Position numbers and translations under genes: made by a program
NCBI GenBank assembly: GCA_002840975.1
Contig: PHDN01000001.1
Coordinates: 186,001-250,000, forward strand
DNA from: Bacteroidetes bacterium HGW-Bacteroidetes-16
GTDB lineage: Bacteria; Bacteroidota; Bacteroidia; Bacteroidales; F082
Direction of reading: 5' to 3'
DNA length: 64,000 nt
The notes under the pieces: generated by a model
Database searches by the model: none
Seen by the model: only the letters and a program-made list of their open reading frames with translations
Told to the model about the DNA's origin: nothing
Shown: positions 1 through 8,957 of the stretch, one piece after another
Layout of the letters: every line of letters begins with the position of its first letter
How positions within the stretch are numbered: the first letter of the stretch is position 1

Positions 1-557
1 TGTACCAAACTGCCAAATCCACCACCGAAACATTGGGTAAGTTCGATCATTTTAGTGAAAAGGAAGCACATGAACTTTACAAAATGCTTAGTCTGGGTGC
101 TTTAAAATATTTCATTTTAAAGGTAGACCCTAAAAAAACCATGATGTTCAACCCTGCTGAATCTATTGATTTTACAGGAAACACAGGGCCATTTATCCAG
201 TATACCCATGCCAGGATAAAATCGGTATTGCGCAAAGCCGATGAAGCCGGATTTAACTATTTGGATCAGGTTGTCGACTTATCCCAATTGGATGAAAAAG
301 AGCGGTCGTTACTCATCGTGTTGCATGATTTTCCTCAGGTTATAAAACTGGCAGGCGATCAATTCAGTCCTGCCCTGGTGGCTAATTATGCATACGATGT
401 GGCTAAAGAATTCAACCAGTTCTACCATGCCCTCGTTATCCTGAAAGAAGAAAACGAGACCAGGAAAATCTTCCGGTTACAACTTTCATTTATCACGGCA
501 AGAACCCTTCGGCAATCCATGCGACTACTTGGAATTGAAGTTCCTGAGCGGATGTAA
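1..557 (+). CDS. argS: Arginyl-tRNA synthetase, C-terminal part (5' end outside window)
   Basis: The frame is open from base 3 and stops at 557, so only the last ~184 residues are present. It carries the typical ArgS motif NTGPFIQYTHARI followed by the all-helical DALR anticodon-binding domain, which ends in the usual form (LLGIEVPERM, stop). The enzyme charges tRNA-Arg with arginine in the cytoplasm. The catalytic HIGH/KMSKS half lies upstream of the window. The next gene runs on the other strand, so this is the end of its transcription unit. Identification is secure. Confidence 0.93.
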   Translation, partial: YQTAKSTTETLGKFDHFSEKEAHELYKMLSLGALKYFILKVDPKKTMMFNPAESIDFTGNTGPFIQYTHARIKSVLRKADEAGFNYLDQVVDLSQLDEKERSLLIVLHDFPQVIKLAGDQFSPALVANYAYDVAKEFNQFYHALVILKEENETRKIFRLQLSFITARTLRQSMRLLGIEVPERM

Positions 558-722
558 CGCTTATAAATTTGAGAGTGACATTTATATCCCATATTGGAAA
601 TTTTGAAACGAGAACTTTCTCAGTCCTGTGAACGGATCAGGCTGACAAAATAACAGAAATTTAATTTGAACTCATCAGCAATCGCGATAGCCAAAGGGAG
701 TATATTCCGTTTAATATCGTTT

Positions 723-2033
723 TTAATGATCTGCCTTAAATCTCTTCAAACGATCTTCCAAATCGCCAAATTGTTCAGGTTGAATCAACGAAGTACAAGC
801 CCTGATGCCTTCCAGACGTTCACTTCCTGTTATCAACAGCGATATGGCACTGATACCGTAGTAAACCAATTCGTTAAGCAAGGCTTCGGCATCCATGCCG
901 GGATAGGAAAAAGTAAAATAAAATCCATCAGCAATGGGTTGGTCAATGTCGGTGTCATACACAATTTCAAAACCATTGTCGGTAAATAATTTTTTCATCA
1001 CTTTGGCCTTTTTTCCATAGGCCCTTACCGACTCAACAATATTAAAACTTCCGTTAATAGCCGCTTTTAACATGGCAGTCAAAGCGTATTGTGCCGAATG
1101 CGAGGTACCTGAACTTAAGGGGTACAACGTTCCGAAAACCATGGCGTAACCAAATTGGGACGATGGATAATACTGAAGCAAATCCTCGAAACGGGTATGG
1201 TATAGTTGATTAGAGATCACCATCATACCAATGCGCTCACCGGCATAGCTAAATACTTTGGAACTTGAAATAAACAGGATATAGTTGTTGGTATAATGCG
1301 CCACAGTTGGTTGGTAAGGTGGAACACCCGGTTTTGAATAATCTTTGCGAAAGTCCATGCCAAAATAAGCCAGGTCCTCCATAACGATCACGTTATACTT
1401 GGTGGCCAGTTCTCCAATTATTTTAAGTTCGTCTTCGGTAAAACAAATCCAGGAGGGATTGTTTGGATTGCTGTACAAAACCGAGTGTATTAATCCGGTT
1501 TTAAAATAGGATTCAAGCTTTTCGCGAAGCTTCTCTCCCCGATAATTGTACACATCGAAACTTTCAAATTTGCGGCCCAACACCCGGTGTTGCTGCTTGT
1601 GGACCGGAAAACCGGGGTCGATGAATAAAGTCGTGTCGCGGTGATGGTATAACCGGCTAAGCATCAGAAAAGAGGCAAAGCTGCCCTGCATCGATCCAAC
1701 GGTTGGCAAACAACATTCAGGGTTGACCTCAATATCCATAAAAAGTTTTACAAATTGTGAGATTCCCTCTTTCAGTTCGGGGATACCATGGATGTCGGGA
1801 TATTTCGCTGCAACACCTTTTTTAAGCGCATCAATCTGTCCTTCAACACCTATTATCTCAGAAGGCAGGCCCGGAATACCCATTTCCATGCGAATAAACT
1901 TTTCCCCTGTTGCCTTTTCAATTTCATCCACCAGTTTTTTAATTTCACGTATGGAAGCGGTACCAACCGATTTTAGTCCACTGGCTGTTATCTTCTCTGC
2001 GACAATCTTGTAATCAATGAGTGTGCGTTTCAT
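723..2033 (-). CDS. PLP-dependent aminotransferase, class I/II
   Basis: 436 residues, the size of a fold-type I aminotransferase. The motif SSSKVFSYAGERIGMM contains the Schiff-base lysine and phosphate-binding arginine. YSNPNNPSW is the usual NPNNP segment, and MEDLAYFGMDF gives the cofactor-binding Asp and Tyr. The substrate cannot be read from sequence. The ATG at 2033 lies inside the 3' end of the upstream membrane-protein gene (overlap 2014-2033), so the two are probably translationally coupled and part of an operon starting with the acyl-CoA synthetase. Because a 2-oxoacid oxidoreductase and an ADP-forming acyl-CoA synthetase are nearby, a role in amino-acid catabolism is a reasonable inference. 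Confidence 0.88.
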   Translation of the reverse strand: MKRTLIDYKIVAEKITASGLKSVGTASIREIKKLVDEIEKATGEKFIRMEMGIPGLPSEIIGVEGQIDALKKGVAAKYPDIHGIPELKEGISQFVKLFMDIEVNPECCLPTVGSMQGSFASFLMLSRLYHHRDTTLFIDPGFPVHKQQHRVLGRKFESFDVYNYRGEKLREKLESYFKTGLIHSVLYSNPNNPSWICFTEDELKIIGELATKYNVIVMEDLAYFGMDFRKDYSKPGVPPYQPTVAHYTNNYILFISSSKVFSYAGERIGMMVISNQLYHTRFEDLLQYYPSSQFGYAMVFGTLYPLSSGTSHSAQYALTAMLKAAINGSFNIVESVRAYGKKAKVMKKLFTDNGFEIVYDTDIDQPIADGFYFTFSYPGMDAEALLNELVYYGISAISLLITGSERLEGIRACTSLIQPEQFGDLEDRLKRFKADH

Positions 2034-2766
2034 ATATTTTAATTTTGCTGTAAGAGTAACTGTTTTTAACTAATTTCTTATTTACCGACAGGTCGGCGAT
2101 GGCCAGAATCGTTCCGAGGGCAATTCCTAAAATGGCGGCGAACAACACCTGAAAATCAGGAAGCAATAAAAATGTGATGGTGTGTGCAGGTATCCAGAAA
2201 AAAGGAATCGTCTTTTTAAATACAAAGTTCCATTGTACATCCCAATTCAAATTGACAATGATTTTGCGCACCTGGACAGGTCGGAAAAAGCCAATCAGTT
2301 TTCCCCTGGTTTGCTGGATATGGATATCGGAAATCTTGTGAAGGGTCATCATCACCGGGGCATAGATCAGGTTCATGGCAGTACTGATACTAAAAGCCAC
2401 CAATAGTTTATTCAAACCAAAAGAGCCATTGAATGCTTCCCGGGCATGGTTAAATCCGCAATAGTCCATAAATACCGGGGTACCGGATGCAAAAATAACC
2501 AGGGCCATCTTGATGGTCAGACCCAAAAAACCCCAAACTATCATACGTTGAAGAATACCAAAATCCTTTTTCAGGTATGTTCCTGTTTTAATTCTTAACC
2601 CAATCAACTCGCCGATGGTAGCCAAAAAAGCAAATTTAAAAAATGCTGAAATCATTCCATGTTCGTGATTAAAGCTAAGGTAAAACCGCAACACCGGCTC
2701 GCTCAGGAAAAAGGGAGAAAAAATCGCCACAAGAAAAAGGATAAACAAGAGGTCTTTTTTCTTCAT
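2014..2766 (-). CDS. Integral membrane protein of unknown function (faint Mpv17-like pattern)
   Basis: 250 residues with a hydrophobic N-terminus and about five predicted membrane segments (near residues 6-26, 42-58, 75-95, 120-140 and 190-225). The stretch from NLNWDVQWNFVFKKTIPFFWIP onward slightly resembles the C-terminal region of Mpv17/PMP22 proteins, but I would not name it on that basis. It sits 6 bases after the acyl-CoA synthetase gene and overlaps the aminotransferase start, so the three are probably co-transcribed. Function unknown. Confidence 0.7.
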   Translation of the reverse strand: MKKKDLLFILFLVAIFSPFFLSEPVLRFYLSFNHEHGMISAFFKFAFLATIGELIGLRIKTGTYLKKDFGILQRMIVWGFLGLTIKMALVIFASGTPVFMDYCGFNHAREAFNGSFGLNKLLVAFSISTAMNLIYAPVMMTLHKISDIHIQQTRGKLIGFFRPVQVRKIIVNLNWDVQWNFVFKKTIPFFWIPAHTITFLLLPDFQVLFAAILGIALGTILAIADLSVNKKLVKNSYSYSKIKIYETHTH

Positions 2767-2772
2767 ACCAGG

Positions 2773-4830
2773 TTACTTTTCGATGCGTATCCGTGCATCC
2801 ACAGCCACCACTCCCGTTGGGGTTCCAAGCAAGGGATTTAGGTCTAATTCTACAATTTCAGGAGCTGCCTCTACCAGGGCAGACAGTTTTGCTACCGCTT
2901 GCGCAAATAATTCCGCATTAACCCCGGCTTTTCCTCTCACACCCTGGATGAGTTTATAGGCACGCAACTTTTTCATTGAATCCATCACTTCACTTTCAGT
3001 AATTGGAGCCAGGAGGCTTTGAACGTCTTTGAGCACTTCGATGAAAATCCCGCCAAGGCCAAATAAGATCATGTGACCAAATTTATCTTGTTTTTTCACT
3101 CCCGCAAACAGCTCAGTTCCAATTAGCATGGGTTGTAACAACACACCTGTTGCCTCCTCAATTTTCATCATCCTGTCCATCTCAACCATGGCCTTTTCCA
3201 GAGATTGGATATTGAGTGTTACACCGCCTACGTCCGATTTATGAACCGGGCCTACTACTTTCATTACCAACGGAAAACCGACTTCCTCAACGGCAACCAT
3301 TAAATCTTCCGGTGTGCATATGACTTTTTCAATAGCCCTTGAAATTCCTGCCGCATCAAGCAATTGTTGCACGTCTTCGGGCGTAAGATATCCGTTTTCA
3401 GCCTGAAGAATCACTTTTCGAATGGTGGCTTTATCTACATGATAGTTATTTGGTTGCGAAGCAACTGGTTTTGGAGCGTAATAAGCCCTGGTCAGGGCAT
3501 TGGCCAGTATCACTTCATCAGGGAAAAATACTCCTCCCCCATCAACAAAGGCTTTTACCTCTGAAGCTGCCGTCAATACCGAAGGCAATACGGGATAAAT
3601 AGGCTTGAGAGAGGTCTTCATTTTATCCAGTAACAAAGAATACACATTGTAAATGGGTGCCAATCCGGGTGTTCCAAAAATAACAATCATCGCGTCGATG
3701 TGAGAAAAATCTTGCTCAACAGCATCGATGATGATTCCAAGTTGTTCGGCAGTTCCCGTGGCCAAAAAATCGATGGGATTGTTAACCGAAGAGCCCGGAA
3801 ATAGCTGGTTTTTCAATTTATCAGCTTTGGAGCCGGTAATGGCAGGGACCTCCAACCCTCCGTGCGAAAGCGAATCCGTCAGCATAACAGCGGGTCCCCC
3901 GGCGTGGGTGATGATGGCTATATTTCTTCCTTTAAGTTCCGGGTACATGAAAACCGAGGCCACACTGACCAGGTCCTCCCGGCCAAAACACCGAACGATA
4001 CCCGCTTTTCTAAACAATGCGTCCACGGCGTCATCCGGGCTGGCCAGGGCACCCGTGTGCGAGGAAGCTGCCCGGCTTCCTGCATCCGAAGACCCTGCTT
4101 TGATGGCTGCTATCCTGCATCCTTTTTTGATAAGTGATGCCGCATGTTTGAGTAATAATTCAGGTTTATCAATGTTTTCGAGATAGAGTAATTTAACATG
4201 AGAATCTGTTTCGGCATTGAAATGTTCGTCCATGTGTTGTAAGATGTCCTCCACTCCCAATTGTGCGGAATTTCCAACCGAATATACGTTGGCGAATTGC
4301 AAACCGTTGGGGATTCCTGCTTCCATGATAAAGCAAGCGGTAGCGCCCGATCCGCTGATAAAGTCGCACCCTTTGGGCGACAACCTGGGAATGGGCATAG
4401 TAAAGATACTTTGGTGCTGAGGCGTTAATATGCCAACACAGTTGGGCCCGATCAAGGCTCCATCCACTTTGTTTATGGCAGCAACCACACGATCCTCAAG
4501 GAGTTTTCCTTCATGACTCTCTTCACTATAACCGGCAGACAATATTATAAAAGCCTTAGTATTTTTATTTTCTGTGAGAAACTCAACCAATTCAGGGGTG
4601 TATTTTGCGGCAATGGCAATGATGGCCAAATCAACTTCCGGTAATTCCTCTGGAGTCTTATAACTTCTAATTCCCTGAACCTGATCTTCTTTTGGATTAA
4701 GCACCATGAGCCGACCCAAAAACTTTCCATCGATCAGGTTTTTAAGAATTTTCCCGCCCGGTTTCTGTATATCATTCGATCCCCCAATTACTACAATGCT
4801 TTGAGGATGTGTTAGCTGTCTATTGACCAT
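2773..4830 (-). CDS. Acetate/acyl-CoA ligase (ADP-forming), fused alpha-beta subunits
   Basis: 685 residues. The order is an N-terminal CoA-binding Rossmann domain (VVIGGSNDIQKPGGKILKNL), a succinyl-CoA-ligase-like region with the phosphohistidine-type segment SSHTGALASPDDAVDALF, and a C-terminal ATP-grasp domain (from about residue 460; KVVGPVHKSDVGGV). This is the fused NDP-forming acyl-CoA synthetase layout. It converts acyl-CoA + ADP + Pi into acid + CoA + ATP in the cytoplasm, a substrate-level phosphorylation step of fermenters. It is the first gene of a likely three-gene unit. The acyl specificity (acetyl, branched-chain or aryl) is not visible; the family has members for each. Confidence 0.9.
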   Translation of the reverse strand: MVNRQLTHPQSIVVIGGSNDIQKPGGKILKNLIDGKFLGRLMVLNPKEDQVQGIRSYKTPEELPEVDLAIIAIAAKYTPELVEFLTENKNTKAFIILSAGYSEESHEGKLLEDRVVAAINKVDGALIGPNCVGILTPQHQSIFTMPIPRLSPKGCDFISGSGATACFIMEAGIPNGLQFANVYSVGNSAQLGVEDILQHMDEHFNAETDSHVKLLYLENIDKPELLLKHAASLIKKGCRIAAIKAGSSDAGSRAASSHTGALASPDDAVDALFRKAGIVRCFGREDLVSVASVFMYPELKGRNIAIITHAGGPAVMLTDSLSHGGLEVPAITGSKADKLKNQLFPGSSVNNPIDFLATGTAEQLGIIIDAVEQDFSHIDAMIVIFGTPGLAPIYNVYSLLLDKMKTSLKPIYPVLPSVLTAASEVKAFVDGGGVFFPDEVILANALTRAYYAPKPVASQPNNYHVDKATIRKVILQAENGYLTPEDVQQLLDAAGISRAIEKVICTPEDLMVAVEEVGFPLVMKVVGPVHKSDVGGVTLNIQSLEKAMVEMDRMMKIEEATGVLLQPMLIGTELFAGVKKQDKFGHMILFGLGGIFIEVLKDVQSLLAPITESEVMDSMKKLRAYKLIQGVRGKAGVNAELFAQAVAKLSALVEAAPEIVELDLNPLLGTPTGVVAVDARIRIEK

Positions 4831-5016
4831 TATTTATTTATTAAGCCAGGCTACAAAACTAGTGATTTTAACGCTTTAATTGCAGTAAAACAAGTATTTA
4901 GAACGAATTTAAAAAGTACTTTCCGTGTCACCTTTTTGACTATCAGGAGAATGCAAAAAAAGGTCATTTAGGTTTAAAATTGGATCAGTAAGCGCTTAAT
5001 CATCAGAAAATCTACT

Positions 5017-5024
5017 TACCTTTG
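5017..5024 (+). promoter_or_regulatory. Bacteroidota -7 box for the haem-binding protein gene
   Basis: TACCTTTG matches the phylum -7 consensus TAnnTTTG and lies 46 bases before the ATG at 5070. No clear -33 TTG element was seen. Confidence 0.45.
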
Positions 5025-5069
5025 CTTGCAATAACTTCATTGATAATAATTTAAACTAACACTCCTGAA

Positions 5070-5519
5070 ATGAAAAAGGCACTTTGGATCATTCTCGTCA
5101 TTGTAATTGTTTTACAAGTTATTCCGTCAAACCGACCGAAAACAAATTTTAAAAATCCGGATGACCTCCTGATAAACAATCAGATCCCTGTGGAAGTGGC
5201 AACTATGTTACGCAATGCCTGTTACGATTGTCATTCAAACGAAAGCCAGTTTCCATGGTATTCATACGTAGCGCCTGTTTCCTATTTAGTTAACCGGGAT
5301 ATCCGTGAAGCTAGGGAGCACCTCAATTTCTCGGAATGGGAAAGTCTTGATGCTACTAAAAAGTTAAAGATGCTTGGTGAAATCAGTGATGAAGTAGGTG
5401 AAGGCGAAATGCCCATGAAAATTTATCCTCCCCTGCATCCAAAGGCCCGCTTAAGCGATGAAGACCGTCAGAAAATAGTGGATTGGACTGCTGATTTCGG
5501 GGATGGATTACTCAAATAA
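5070..5519 (+). CDS. Haem-binding domain protein with one CxxCH site
   Basis: 149 residues with an N-terminal membrane/signal helix (residues 4-20, KKALWIILVIVIVLQVIP) and a single c-type haem motif CYDCHSN followed by the family signature FPWYSYVAPVSYLV. This matches the short haem-binding domain family (Haem_bd) common in Bacteroidota. It is probably exported and anchored on the periplasmic side. The C-terminal DEDRQKIVDWTADFG resembles the end of small cytochromes. It is a single gene with its own promoter; the electron-transfer partner is not evident. Confidence 0.85.
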   Translation: MKKALWIILVIVIVLQVIPSNRPKTNFKNPDDLLINNQIPVEVATMLRNACYDCHSNESQFPWYSYVAPVSYLVNRDIREAREHLNFSEWESLDATKKLKMLGEISDEVGEGEMPMKIYPPLHPKARLSDEDRQKIVDWTADFGDGLLK

Positions 5520-5544
5520 CCAAAAACTTACCAAATTTCAAGTT

Positions 5545-5574
5545 AAAAAAAAAGTCCCGCATGATGCGGGACTA
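5545..5574 (-). terminator. Rho-independent terminator after the cold-shock gene
   Basis: A perfect 9-bp stem AGTCCCGCA / TGCGGGACT (5554-5562 with 5566-5574) and 3-nt loop, followed on the minus strand by a T tract (5545-5553). It lies 27 bases after the cold-shock stop codon. Confidence 0.85.
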
Positions 5575-5600
5575 AGTCATTTTGATTATCGGGTATGGTA

Positions 5601-5792
5601 TTAAGCTCTTCTGACGTCAGCCGCCATCAAGCCTTTCTTTCCTTCCTTCAATTCAAACGTTACCAAATCGTCGTCTTGGATGTTGTCGATTAATCCAGAG
5701 ACGTGAACAAAATGTTCTTTTCCGGTTTCGTCATCAATGATGAAACCAAATCCTTTGGAAGTGTTAAAGAATTTCACTTTTCCAGTATTCAT
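5601..5792 (-). CDS. Cold-shock domain protein (CspA family)
   Basis: 63 residues from the ATG at 5792: MNTGKVKFFNTSKGFGFI with RNP1 (KGFGFI) and RNP2 (HFVHV) RNA-binding motifs and the standard length for a single-domain Csp. A longer frame reaches 5831, but the extra 13 residues are unlike the family and would run across the promoter box. These proteins bind single-stranded RNA/DNA and act as RNA chaperones. Monocistronic, with its own -7 box and a strong terminator. Confidence 0.93.
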   Translation of the reverse strand: MNTGKVKFFNTSKGFGFIIDDETGKEHFVHVSGLIDNIQDDDLVTFELKEGKKGLMAADVRRA

Positions 5793-5820
5793 ATGCGTAT
5801 TATTGAAATTAAAATTAGCG

Positions 5821-5828
5821 CAAATATA
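5821..5828 (-). promoter_or_regulatory. -7 box of the cold-shock gene
   Basis: On the minus strand TATATTTG matches TAnnTTTG exactly, 28 bases before the chosen ATG at 5792. This supports the shorter start. Confidence 0.55.
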
Positions 5829-5842
5829 CAAGAATAATCATA

Positions 5843-5876
5843 CAAAAATCAGGTCACTAAAAAAAATGACCTGATT
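5843..5876 (-). terminator. Terminator of the 2-oxoacid oxidoreductase operon
   Basis: A perfect 10-bp inverted repeat AATCAGGTCA / TGACCTGATT (5847-5856, 5867-5876) around an A/T loop, followed on the minus strand by a short T run. It lies 54 bases after the stop of the gamma subunit and just upstream of the cold-shock promoter, so it would insulate that gene. Confidence 0.65.
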
Positions 5877-5930
5877 GTTACAATTTTTCTTCCAATCATT
5901 TCAACAAAACAAGACGAACAACGTGTTGAA

Positions 5931-6473
5931 TTAAATTTTTGTCACGTTATTCATCCCCATGGTAATGGCATCTTCATTCAGAGGAATGAGTTTATGATAC
6001 CGTTCCGGCAGTGATTTCTTCAATCCTTTAATCACATTTTCAAGCTTTACTATGGGCTTGATTTTCATGTAGGCACCCAGCACGACCATGTTAAATATTT
6101 TGGTATTTCCCATCTCGGCTGCTAACTTCGCGGCTTTCACTTCATATATGATAATATCTTTGCGCTTTGGGTGATGAATAATTCCATTGGGATCGTACAA
6201 AAGTACGCCCCCGGGCTTTACCGAATGCTCAAATTTATCCATGGATTGCTGATTGAGGATAATGGCTGTATCGAAAGCCGTAAGTGTTGGGGAACTAATT
6301 CGTTCATCGCTCACGATAACGGTCACATTGGCCGTTCCTCCACGCATTTCAGGTCCATACGATGGCAACCAACTCACTTCCTGGTCCTGCATGATACCTG
6401 AATAGGCCAGAATTTTCCCCATGGAAAGAACACCTTGTCCACCGAATCCTGCTATGATGATTTCTTCTGTCAT
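5931..6473 (-). CDS. 2-oxoacid:ferredoxin oxidoreductase, gamma subunit
   Basis: 180 residues starting with the family signature GFGGQGVLSMGKILAYSG, followed by EVSWLPSYGPEMRGGTANVTV. Both are typical of the gamma chain of KOR/VOR/POR enzymes. It is the last of four consecutive minus-strand genes (delta, alpha, beta, gamma) that make one CoA-acylating, ferredoxin-reducing enzyme in the cytoplasm. Specificity for 2-oxoglutarate, branched-chain or aryl pyruvates cannot be told from this subunit. Confidence 0.9.
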   Translation of the reverse strand: MTEEIIIAGFGGQGVLSMGKILAYSGIMQDQEVSWLPSYGPEMRGGTANVTVIVSDERISSPTLTAFDTAIILNQQSMDKFEHSVKPGGVLLYDPNGIIHHPKRKDIIIYEVKAAKLAAEMGNTKIFNMVVLGAYMKIKPIVKLENVIKGLKKSLPERYHKLIPLNEDAITMGMNNVTKI

Positions 6474-6496
6474 TTTCTTGAGATTTTTAATTAATT

Positions 6497-7288
6497 CTAC
6501 CTGTCGATGAGTTTTCCGTCCACCTTAATGTCGCCAATTTGATAAAATGGAAACATGTTTTCCTCCATCCAGATGTTCGACTGAACGGGTTCCATTTTCC
6601 AACCGGAATTACAGTTTGAAACAACCTCTATAAACGAAACGCCAGGTTTGTCGTCAAGTTGGTTTTGAAAAGCTTTTTTGATGGCTTTTTTTGCTTTGCG
6701 AACGGCAGCAGGATTTTGTACCGACTGGCGAGTAACATAATAAGTACCAGGCAATGTGGCTACCAGTTCGGTCATTTTCAGCGGATTACCCATTGTTGCA
6801 ACATCTCTGCCATAAGGTGAAGTAGCTGTTTTCATTCCGGGCAAGGTGGTAGGAGCCATTTGTCCGCCGGTCATTCCGTAGATCCCGTTGTTGATGAAAA
6901 CCATCACGATTTTTTCTCCCCGGTTACAGGCGTGAATGGTTTCAGCGGTGCCGATGGCAGCCAGGTCGCCGTCACCCTGGTAGGTGAAAACCACTTTCCC
7001 CGGCCAGAGTCTTTTAATGGCAGTGGCCAGAGCAGGTGCACGACCGTGAGCTGCTTCCTGCATATCCACATTCATAAATTCGTAAGCCAAAACGGAACAA
7101 CCCACCGGTGCTACACCGATGGTCTCATTTTCCTTCCCCAATTCTTCGATCACTTCCATAATCAACCGGTGAGTAGTGCCATGGCCACAACCCGGACAAT
7201 AACTGAGTGCTTTATTGGTCATCAGGCTGGTTTTTTTATAAACCAGATTTTCGGGTTTAATAATATCTTGTAAGGTGATTTCTGACAT
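6497..7288 (-). CDS. 2-oxoacid:ferredoxin oxidoreductase, beta subunit (thiamine diphosphate)
   Basis: 263 residues. CPGCGHGTTHRL near the N-terminus and the ThDP/Mg motif GDGDLAAIGTAETIHACNRG...NNGIYGMTGGQ identify the catalytic beta subunit. It decarboxylates the 2-oxoacid on thiamine diphosphate and passes electrons to Fe-S clusters. It starts 3 bases after the alpha-subunit stop, so the two are tightly coupled. NGIYGMTGGQMAPTT is the form seen in KorB-like enzymes. Confidence 0.93.
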   Translation of the reverse strand: MSEITLQDIIKPENLVYKKTSLMTNKALSYCPGCGHGTTHRLIMEVIEELGKENETIGVAPVGCSVLAYEFMNVDMQEAAHGRAPALATAIKRLWPGKVVFTYQGDGDLAAIGTAETIHACNRGEKIVMVFINNGIYGMTGGQMAPTTLPGMKTATSPYGRDVATMGNPLKMTELVATLPGTYYVTRQSVQNPAAVRKAKKAIKKAFQNQLDDKPGVSFIEVVSNCNSGWKMEPVQSNIWMEENMFPFYQIGDIKVDGKLIDR

Positions 7289-7291
7289 GGT

Positions 7292-8377
7292 TTATCCTCC
7301 TATTATTTTTTGCTCTAATGCTTCCAACACTTGTTCCGGTGAGTGAATAACACCTCCGTAACGGCCAAAATGCTCTACTTTGGTACGACCTTCAACAACA
7401 AGTTTAACATCTTCAATCATTTGACCCGCACTCATCTCCACCGACAAAAATCCTTTGATTCCCCTTTTTGTCAGCTCATCAATTGGTTTTTTGGGGAAAG
7501 GCCACAGAGTAATGGGACGAAGCAATCCAACTTTGATGCCTTTTTCGCGGGCCAACTGGATTGATTTTTGAGCGATGCGTGCACTCGAGCCATAAGCTAC
7601 GATGATATATTCTGCATCCTCACAATGCAGCATTTCAAAGCGTACTTCATTCTCTTCGATGGTTTTGTATTTTGCCTGAAGATGCCAGTTGTGACTTTCG
7701 AGTCTATGCGGATCCAGATCGAGTGAGGTGAGAATCCTTCGCTCCCCTCTCACCGGTTTTCCATTGGTCGCCCAGGGATGGCGTTTTATTACTTCTTCAT
7801 CAGTTAAACGTGGCATTTGATCGAAGAGTTCTACTTTTTCCATCATCTGACCGATAAGGCCGTCGGAAATAATTAATGCCGGTGTCCGATATTTGAAAGC
7901 CAGATCGAAAGCCAGAGGAACAAAATCCGACATTTCCTGAACGGAGGAAGGTGCTAAAACGATGAGCCGGTAGTCTCCATGACCGCCACCCTTTACCGAC
8001 TGGAAATAATCGCTTTGTGCAGGTTGGATATCACCCAAACCCGGGCCGCCGCGTACCACGTTGGCTACCACACAGGGAATTTCCGCGCCTGCCAGGTACG
8101 ATAATCCCTCTTGCATCAGGCTGATGCCGGGGCTGGAAGAGGAGGTCATTACTTTTTTCCCAGTTCCACCGCCACCATATAACATATTGATGGAGGCCAC
8201 CTCACTCTCGGCTTGTAATACAACCATGCCGGTACGTTCGTAGGGTTTCTCTGCCATTAAGTATTCTATCACCTCTGACTGAGGTGTGATAGGGTATCCG
8301 AAATAACCATCAACGCCCGCGCGGATCGCGGCCTCAGCCAATGCTTCGTTGCCCTTCATCAGTTTTAATTCGCCCAT
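7292..8377 (-). CDS. vorB: 2-oxoacid:ferredoxin oxidoreductase, alpha subunit (VorB/KorA type)
   Basis: 361 residues. It begins MGELKLMKGNEALAEAAIRA and continues with GYFGYPITPQSE, the standard start of the alpha chain that Bacteroidota annotations call VorB. It carries the pyrimidine-binding domain of the ThDP enzyme and a C-terminal transketolase-like domain (LLRPITLWPFPKKPI). It forms the complex with the flanking delta and beta genes. The symbol follows common usage; the substrate could be 2-oxoglutarate or a branched-chain 2-oxoacid. Confidence 0.9.
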   Translation of the reverse strand: MGELKLMKGNEALAEAAIRAGVDGYFGYPITPQSEVIEYLMAEKPYERTGMVVLQAESEVASINMLYGGGGTGKKVMTSSSSPGISLMQEGLSYLAGAEIPCVVANVVRGGPGLGDIQPAQSDYFQSVKGGGHGDYRLIVLAPSSVQEMSDFVPLAFDLAFKYRTPALIISDGLIGQMMEKVELFDQMPRLTDEEVIKRHPWATNGKPVRGERRILTSLDLDPHRLESHNWHLQAKYKTIEENEVRFEMLHCEDAEYIIVAYGSSARIAQKSIQLAREKGIKVGLLRPITLWPFPKKPIDELTKRGIKGFLSVEMSAGQMIEDVKLVVEGRTKVEHFGRYGGVIHSPEQVLEALEQKIIGG

Positions 8378-8396
8378 GTTAAAAATTTTTAATCGT

Positions 8397-8627
8397 TTAT
8401 GCTGTTACTTTTGCACGATAAACCGTGATGACCCCATCGGGACAAACAATGGCACAATTGCTACATCCGGTACAAACATCCGGGTTTTCCATGTAGGCAT
8501 AATGATAGCCTTTGCCATTTACCTTTTCTGCCAATAGAATGACATCGGTTGGACAGGCCGGAACGCATACTCCACAACCTTTACAACCCTCTTCATCAAC
8601 CACTATTGCTCCTTTAACTCTTGCCAT
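8397..8627 (-). CDS. 2x[4Fe-4S] ferredoxin-type delta subunit of the oxidoreductase
   Basis: 76 residues with two complete cluster motifs, CKGCGVCVPACP and CTGCSNCAIVCP. The size and position at the head of the four-gene operon match the delta (ferredoxin-like) subunit of KOR/VOR enzymes, which relays electrons to external ferredoxin. A weak -7-like TATTTTCG (minus strand, 8662-8669) lies upstream. Confidence 0.92.
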   Translation of the reverse strand: MARVKGAIVVDEEGCKGCGVCVPACPTDVILLAEKVNGKGYHYAYMENPDVCTGCSNCAIVCPDGVITVYRAKVTA

Positions 8628-8895
8628 ATCTTTAGGATTTATCTATATAAATATTGGTGCACGAAAATACGAAGAACAGTTGAATTAGAAGGCTTAAAAC
8701 GTTTGCAAATAAGCATAACCGGCTAATTTATAAAGAATATAAATATATTTTCCAGTAAGCGTGCACGATAGCGAAAACAATGTTGTTATTTTTTTCACAA
8801 TTCTTAATCTTTGTTTAGGCAGGCATTTTTGTGGGTTGGAGTTGATGGGAGTGTATAATTGCAGAGGCAAATGGGCATAATTATTGCGGAAAGCT

Positions 8896-8925
8896 TTTGT
8901 CAAGCAAAGTTTATATTATCTTTGC
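8896..8925 (+). promoter_or_regulatory. tmRNA promoter
   Basis: A -33-like TTTTG (8896-8900) and an exact -7 TATCTTTG (8918-8925) with a 17-bp spacer. The mature tmRNA starts 32 bases after the -7 box, implying a short 5' leader removed by processing. Confidence 0.65.
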
Positions 8926-8957
8926 CTTCCTTTTACAGGGGAACGTTCATACATTTT

